Part shown: positions 6,095 through 10,265 of the stretch, piece by piece
How the letters are laid out: every line of letters begins with the position of its first letter
Position numbering within the stretch: the first letter of the stretch is position 1
NCBI GenBank assembly: GCA_041484135.1
Contig: JBGPHD010000112.1
Location: forward strand, 1 to 10,265
Length of the DNA: 10,265 nucleotides
Origin: JACORV01 sp041484135
GTDB taxonomy: Bacteria > Gemmatimonadota > Gemmatimonadetes > Gemmatimonadales > JACORV01
Direction: 5' to 3'
Translations under genes and position numbers: made by a program
The notes under the pieces: model-generated
The model's database searches: none
Told to the model about the DNA's origin: nothing
Seen by the model: only the letters and a program-made list of their open reading frames with translations

Positions 6095-7923
6095 ACTGTC
6101 CGGACTGTAGCACGCTGATCCCGCCCGGGGCGACCGCCTGCCCCTCGTGCGCCCGTGCCGTGGGCACCACCGCCCGGCCCGTGGCCGTCGGCGCGCTCAC
6201 CCCCCCCGATGTCGGCGTGGCGCCGCGTCCCCAGAACATGGAGGACCTGCTCGGCCAGCGTCTCCAGGAGGCGCTCGGCGAGGGCTACAAGGTCGAGTCG
6301 GCGTTAGGCTCGGGTGGCTTCGCCGTGGTGTTCCTGGTCCGCGACCTCAGCCTCAAGCGCAAGCTCGCCGTGAAGGTGCTCTCGCCCGACCTCATCGCGT
6401 CGAAGACGGTGCTGGAGCGGTTCCGGCGCGAGGCCGAGACGGTCGCCCAGCTCCACCACCCGCATATCGTGCCGTTGCACTTCATCGGCCAGAAGGACGA
6501 CCTCGTCTATCTGGCGATGGAGTGCGTGGAAGGGGACACCCTCGCCGGGCGCATCGAGAAGGAGAAGCGGATCCCGCCCGAGGACGTGGCGCGCCTGCTC
6601 CGGGAGATCGCGAGCGCGCTCGAGCACGCCCACAAGCGCGGCGTGATCCATCGGGACATCAAGCCGCATAACGTGCTCATCGAAGGCGAGTCGGGCCGGG
6701 CCCTGGTCACCGACTTCGGCATCGCGCGGACCGCGGAGGGCGGGTCGCTCACGGCCTCGGGCATGGTGGTGGGCACGCCCCAGTACCTGAGCCCGGAGCA
6801 GGTCACGGGGACGGCGAGCGATCACCGGGCCGACATCTACGCGCTGGGCGTCATGGGGTACGAGATGCTCGCGGGGATCCCGCCGTTCACCGGCCCTACG
6901 CCGACGGCGGTGATGATGAAGCGGCTGGCGGGGGACCCGCCGCGGCTCGACAAGTCGCGGCCCGATATCCCGCAGCCCCTCCTCGACGTGATCAGCGGGT
7001 GCATGGCGACGGCGCCGGAGGACCGGTTCCAGTCGGCGGCCGAAGTGGTCCGCGCGTTAGGCGGCGCGACGCCGGCCTCCGGCGGCCACCCCACCGCGGA
7101 GATCGTGCTGCGGATGCGGCGCCAGCGGCGCCGGTGGTCGATGTCCGTGGGCATCGGCATCGCCGCGCTGGTCCTGGTGGGCGCGGTGACCGTGTGGTGG
7201 TGGGACGCGCATTCCCGCACCCGGTCCGCGTCGGCGACCTCGGCGCGGCTGGACCCGGGTATGGTCATGATCCCCGGCGGGCAGTACACCATCGGCCGGG
7301 ACGACGGCCCGATCCCCTCCCGGCCCGCGCACCAGGTCTCGGTGGATTCCATCGGGGTGGATGCGGACGAGGTGACGGTCAAGGATTTCGCCGCGTTCGC
7401 CCGGGAGACGCGGGCGCCAGTGCCGTGGACGACGCAGCCCGACACCCTCCTCCCGGTGACCGGCGTGCTGTGGACCGAGGCGGCGCAGTACTGCGCGGTG
7501 CGTCACCCGCCCGGCGGGCGGCTCCCCAGTGAAGAGGAGTGGGAAGCCGCGGCGCGCGGGACCACGGGGCTCGCCTATCCGTGGGGGAACACGTGGGATC
7601 CGGTGGCTGCCAACACCGTCGGCAGCGCCCGGTCCGGTCCGGCGCGCGTCGGGAGCTTCCCGCGCGGGGCCACGCCCACCGGGATCCACGACCTCATCGG
7701 CAATGTGTGGGAGTGGACGTCGTCGCTGATGATGCCCTACCCGGGCGGCAGCACGGCGCAGGCCCGGAGCGACACGCTGTACGTGATCCGCGGAGGGGCG
7801 TTCAACACGCCCGACACCTTCGCCAACGCGACCCAGCGCGGCGGCATGCCGCTGCGGGTGGATCGCTCGGCGCTCGCGGCGACCGGGTTCCGGTGCGTGA
7901 TGCCGCTCCGCGGAGCCCGCTGA
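6091..7923 (+). CDS. Zinc-ribbon Ser/Thr protein kinase with C-terminal FGE-sulfatase-like extracytoplasmic domain
   Basis: This 610-residue protein is a transmembrane Hanks-type kinase. A zinc ribbon lies at the N-terminus (C3, C6, C17, C20). A kinase domain follows (about 66-325) with glycine loop GSGGFAVV, K95 in AVKVL, the loop HRDIKPHN (D189, N194), DFG (D208) and the SPEQ equivalent of APE, so it should be active. One membrane helix (about 352-370, VGIGIAALVLVGAVTVWWW) precedes a C-type-lectin-fold FGE-sulfatase domain (about 388-607: MVMIPGGQYTIG, RLPSEEEWEAAARG, NVWEWTSS, VIRGGAFNT, GFRC). The FGE catalytic cysteine pair between RGG and GFRC is absent, so this domain probably binds a ligand or partner rather than making formylglycine. 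The GTG start overlaps the xerD stop (GTGA) and directly begins the zinc ribbon. With the kinase inside, the FGE-like domain lies outside the membrane, suggesting a sensor. Substrates are unknown. Confidence 0.94.
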   Translation: MNCPDCSTLIPPGATACPSCARAVGTTARPVAVGALTPPDVGVAPRPQNMEDLLGQRLQEALGEGYKVESALGSGGFAVVFLVRDLSLKRKLAVKVLSPDLIASKTVLERFRREAETVAQLHHPHIVPLHFIGQKDDLVYLAMECVEGDTLAGRIEKEKRIPPEDVARLLREIASALEHAHKRGVIHRDIKPHNVLIEGESGRALVTDFGIARTAEGGSLTASGMVVGTPQYLSPEQVTGTASDHRADIYALGVMGYEMLAGIPPFTGPTPTAVMMKRLAGDPPRLDKSRPDIPQPLLDVISGCMATAPEDRFQSAAEVVRALGGATPASGGHPTAEIVLRMRRQRRRWSMSVGIGIAALVLVGAVTVWWWDAHSRTRSASATSARLDPGMVMIPGGQYTIGRDDGPIPSRPAHQVSVDSIGVDADEVTVKDFAAFARETRAPVPWTTQPDTLLPVTGVLWTEAAQYCAVRHPPGGRLPSEEEWEAAARGTTGLAYPWGNTWDPVAANTVGSARSGPARVGSFPRGATPTGIHDLIGNVWEWTSSLMMPYPGGSTAQARSDTLYVIRGGAFNTPDTFANATQRGGMPLRVDRSALAATGFRCVMPLRGAR

Positions 7924-8010
7924 GCTGATCGGGTCGCGGCCGCACGCCTGAACCTGAACTGACTTCTGCAGCTTGACGGGCCCCCACCCGACGGGCAACA
8001 TCGTACCATC
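7924..8010 (+). promoter_or_regulatory. Intergenic region with candidate sigma70-type promoter for the TPR gene
   Basis: This 87-base stretch is the only sizeable gap in the window. TTGACG at 7973-7978 fits a -35 box, and 17 bases later CAACAT (7996-8001) is a poor -10 (three of six consensus matches). Transcription would start near 8008-8011, close to the GTG at 8011, which has no Shine-Dalgarno sequence, so a leaderless message is possible. A tandem CCTGAA pair lies at 7947-7958. I see no convincing hairpin terminator after the kinase stop, so read-through from the operon is also possible. Confidence 0.35.
7975..7996. repeat. Direct repeat GACGGGC x2 over the candidate promoter
   Basis: GACGGGC occurs at 7975-7981 and again at 7990-7996, a 15-base period, separated by a C/A-rich run. 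One copy overlaps the candidate -35 box and the other touches the candidate -10. It could be an activator or repressor site, or chance in GC-rich DNA; 15 bases is not an exact multiple of the helical repeat. Confidence 0.3.
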
Positions 8011-10251
8011 GTGAAGCGATCGCTTCTCCTGTGCCTCTGCGCGTCCGTCGCGTCCGCGCGGCTGGCCTCGTCGCAGTGCCCGGACGGCACGCCTCCCCCC
8101 TGCCGGGGCCGGGCCGCCGCACCGCGTCGCGAGCCGCTGCTCGACGACCGGACCTGGCTCATCCTCCCGTTCGAGAACACCGCCGGCGCCGCCGATGCCG
8201 AGATGCTGCGTCAGGCGAGCGTGAACCTGCTCTACCAGGAGCTGTCCCGCTGGTCGGACGTGCGCGTGATCAGCGACGACCGGGTCGCGGATCTGTTGCG
8301 CGACGTGCCGGCGGCGGCCCAGGCGCGGTGGGGCCTCACGACGGGCCTCGACGTCGCCCGGCGCGCGGGAGCGGGCCGCTTGGTGCTGGGCGACTTCCTC
8401 GCCCTCGGTGGATCGGCGCAGGTGGCGGCGCGGGTTTATGAGGTGCGGAGCGGCCGCCTGGTGCGCACCGTCCGCGACCGGTTGGCCGGGCTCCAGTCGC
8501 CCGCCGGGCTCGACTCCCTCACCTCGACCTTCGGGCGGCTGGCACGCTCGGCCATCAACGTGCCGGTGCCGCCGGGCACGCGTTCGAGCTCGGTGGGCAC
8601 CAACTCGCTCGCGGCGTACGCGGAGTACGCGGCGGGCATGACGCTCTATCGCAGCGGCTTCGCCGACTCCGCGCTGCCGCGCTTCCAGCGCGCGCTCCAG
8701 CTCGACTCCGCGTTCGCGCTTCCGGGCATGCGGCTGCTGGAGATGAACGTCCAGGACGCGCCCCGGTATCTGGAGGTCGCCGCGCGCGCGGCCGATCGCC
8801 TGCCGCCCCGGGAGCGCGCACTGCTGTCTGCCTATCGCGCCGTCGTGAACAACGACTGGGATCGGGTGTGCGAGATGGGCGACACGCTGCTCGCGCGCGA
8901 TTCCGCGGACGCCGAGGCGTGGTTCATCGCCGGCGCGTGCCAGGAGGATGACCTCGTCGTCGAGGGTCCGGGGGGACCGAGGTTCGCGCGGTCGCTGAAC
9001 CGGGCCTTCGCATACTACCGGCGCGCGCTCGAGCTCGATCCCGGCCAGCCGATCGTCTTCACCCGGCTCGTCGCCAACCTGGACGCCACCGGCCCGCGGA
9101 CCGGCTGCACGGTCAGGCGCGCGCCATGCCCCCTCGAGGACCGGCGGGTGGGCACGCTTGTGGTGCAGGGCGATTCCCTCGCCACCATCGTCGGTCCACC
9201 CGGGCGGGCGGCCGCCAGGGCGCCGCGCAGGACGCGCGAGTTCCTCGAGCAGGCGCGGTGGAGGTGGGAACATCGGCGCCAATTCCTGGTGCGGTTCGTC
9301 GAAGCCAACCCCCGGTCCTGGCCGGCCCATGCGTCGCTGGCGAGGGCGCTGCTCCAGCTGGGTGACCTGACGGGAGCCGAACGGGAGTACGACGCCGCCG
9401 CCTACGCCGTGCACCTGCCGGGCGATCGCCGCCTGTACTATCGCGATCGCATCGAGCTGGCGCTCCGGCAGGAGCGGCCCACCCTCGCGGCCGGCTACCT
9501 GGACTCCATGCTGGCAGACACCACCACGGCCCAGCAGCCTCAGTACGCGACGGTGTTCGGCCGCTTCTCGCGCGACCAGGCGGTGGTCGCGGAATCGCTG
9601 CGCGCGGAGGTCTATCCGGCGCGCGCGGCCTGGGTCCCGGCACTCGCGGGGATCCTCCCCGACCGGTTCGACAGCATCGAGACGCGGTTCGCCAGGGTCG
9701 CGCTACCCCGCACCGCGGTGACCAACTCGGGTCTGCTACGACTCAGCACGATCGTGGCCTTCCACGCCCGCCGCACTGGCCCCGCCCTGGATACGTCCGA
9801 GGCCGAGCACCCCCTGGTGCGGTTCCAGGGCTTCTTCGCGCGCGGGGACACCGCGCGGGCGCGGACCATCCTCGATTCGGTCACGGTGTCCATCGCGGCG
9901 CTCCCGCCGTACGCCTTCGACGATGCGCAGTGGGTGATCGGCGCCGAATCGTGGCTCGAGCTGGGCGATTCGGCGCGGGCGCTGGTGTTGATGCAGGACT
10001 GGGCCCGGCGGTGGCCCACGTTCCACCACAACGTCGGCACCCTGCTGGAGCAGGGCGTCGGGCTGACCTCTTCGGCGCGGCTGTTCCCGCGAGGCTGGCT
10101 GCTCCTCGGCGATCTGTCGATGGCCGCGGGCAGGCGCGAGGATGCCCGGCGCGCCTATCGCATGGTGCTCGGGATGTGGGAGGGTGGGGAAGCGCCGGTG
10201 CAGCCGATGGTGACCCGGGTGCGCGCGGCGCTGGCGCGGCTGGGGAGCTGA
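8011..10251 (+). CDS. Secreted TolB-like/TPR repeat protein
   Basis: No specific function is recognisable. The 746-residue protein starts at GTG 8011 with a likely Sec signal peptide (KR followed by SLLLCLCASVASA; cleavage perhaps after A16). Neither early cysteine sits in a good lipobox, so it is probably a soluble extracytoplasmic protein. Residues about 48-185 look like a TolB/FlgO-type N-terminal domain (WLILPFENTAG, LYQELSRWSDVRVISDDRVADLL, RRAGAGRLVLGDFLALGG, AARVYEVRSGRLVRTV), a module often joined to TPRs in kinase-associated proteins. TPR-like helices follow at about 200-240 (YAAGMTLYRSGFADSALPRFQRALQLDS), 330-355, 437-468 and 695-725, with more degenerate helical sequence between. 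ERALLSAYRAVVNNDWDRVCEMGDTLL (roughly 270-297) also resembles a repeat. Earlier starts are unlikely because the signal peptide begins at this GTG. It lies 87 bases after the kinase gene on the same strand and may work with it. The stop at 10249-10251 leaves 14 uninformative bases. Confidence 0.8.
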   Translation: MKRSLLLCLCASVASARLASSQCPDGTPPPCRGRAAAPRREPLLDDRTWLILPFENTAGAADAEMLRQASVNLLYQELSRWSDVRVISDDRVADLLRDVPAAAQARWGLTTGLDVARRAGAGRLVLGDFLALGGSAQVAARVYEVRSGRLVRTVRDRLAGLQSPAGLDSLTSTFGRLARSAINVPVPPGTRSSSVGTNSLAAYAEYAAGMTLYRSGFADSALPRFQRALQLDSAFALPGMRLLEMNVQDAPRYLEVAARAADRLPPRERALLSAYRAVVNNDWDRVCEMGDTLLARDSADAEAWFIAGACQEDDLVVEGPGGPRFARSLNRAFAYYRRALELDPGQPIVFTRLVANLDATGPRTGCTVRRAPCPLEDRRVGTLVVQGDSLATIVGPPGRAAARAPRRTREFLEQARWRWEHRRQFLVRFVEANPRSWPAHASLARALLQLGDLTGAEREYDAAAYAVHLPGDRRLYYRDRIELALRQERPTLAAGYLDSMLADTTTAQQPQYATVFGRFSRDQAVVAESLRAEVYPARAAWVPALAGILPDRFDSIETRFARVALPRTAVTNSGLLRLSTIVAFHARRTGPALDTSEAEHPLVRFQGFFARGDTARARTILDSVTVSIAALPPYAFDDAQWVIGAESWLELGDSARALVLMQDWARRWPTFHHNVGTLLEQGVGLTSSARLFPRGWLLLGDLSMAAGRREDARRAYRMVLGMWEGGEAPVQPMVTRVRAALARLGS

Positions 10252-10265
10252 GCGCGCCGCAGCCG

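Noticed and set aside
7261..7923. FGE-like domain as a target of a diversity-generating retroelement (C-type lectin fold)
   Set aside because: I see no reverse transcriptase, template repeat or adenine-rich variable codons near the domain end.
7977..7990. CGGG/CCCG inverted repeat as a terminator after the kinase gene
   Set aside because: The stem is only four base pairs with a six-base loop and no T-run follows.
7057..9414. A 785-codon open frame on the - strand across the kinase end, the intergenic gap and the TPR gene
   Set aside because: It is rich in Arg, Gly, Pro, Ala and His, shows no domain, and opposes two well-supported genes; long antisense frames are expected in DNA this GC-rich.
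1..10265. CRISPR array, tRNA, rRNA, insertion sequence or riboswitch
   Set aside because: No regularly spaced repeats, transposase, inverted-repeat termini or RNA-gene signatures were seen, and almost all bases are accounted for by protein-coding genes.

Overview
The window is a very GC-rich, gene-dense bacterial chromosome segment in which every supported gene lies on the + strand. It carries housekeeping genes (fabF, three futalosine-pathway menaquinone genes, purE, ispF, a DedA protein, a Xer recombinase), followed by a Ser/Thr kinase with an FGE-sulfatase-like sensor domain and a secreted TolB-like/TPR protein. High GC, menaquinone made through aminofutalosine, and kinase and TPR proteins of this kind fit Gemmatimonadota or a related environmental phylum. 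That assignment is inference from gene style; no rRNA or other phylogenetic marker is present.

Layout. Positions 1-597 hold the C-terminal half of 3-oxoacyl-ACP synthase II (fabF), cut by the window edge. After 16 bases follow mqnE (614-1831), mqnA (1828-2649) and mqnC (2653-3681), then purE (3678-4079), ispF (4076-4564), a DedA-family membrane protein (about 4561-5187), xerD (5177-6094) and a zinc-ribbon/kinase/FGE-like protein (6091-7923). From fabF to the kinase each junction is a stop-start overlap or a gap of at most 16 bases. Four are exact NTGA overlaps with GTG or ATG starts, and a fifth seems to use CTG. The run therefore looks like one translationally coupled operon. The only real gap (7924-8010, 87 bases) precedes the last gene (8011-10251), a 746-residue secreted TPR protein that may have its own promoter.

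How the genes work together. MqnA dehydrates chorismate to 3-enolpyruvylbenzoate, MqnE joins this to SAM to give aminofutalosine, and MqnC cyclises the later dehypoxanthine futalosine. The steps between (MqnB-type hydrolysis) and after (MqnD) are not encoded here. IspF supplies isoprenoid precursors, which are needed for the menaquinone tail among other products. FabF and PurE are general anabolic enzymes. The kinase is predicted to place its FGE-like domain outside the membrane, in the same compartment as the secreted TPR protein, so the two could form a signalling pair (inference).

I did not find a clearly new multi-gene system. The points most worth a second look are a CX5CX2C cluster motif in MqnE, a short PurE with an altered active-site motif, an apparent CTG start in the dedA gene, three identical GCGTTAGG octamers holding the only TTA leucine codons in the window, and the kinase/TPR pair.
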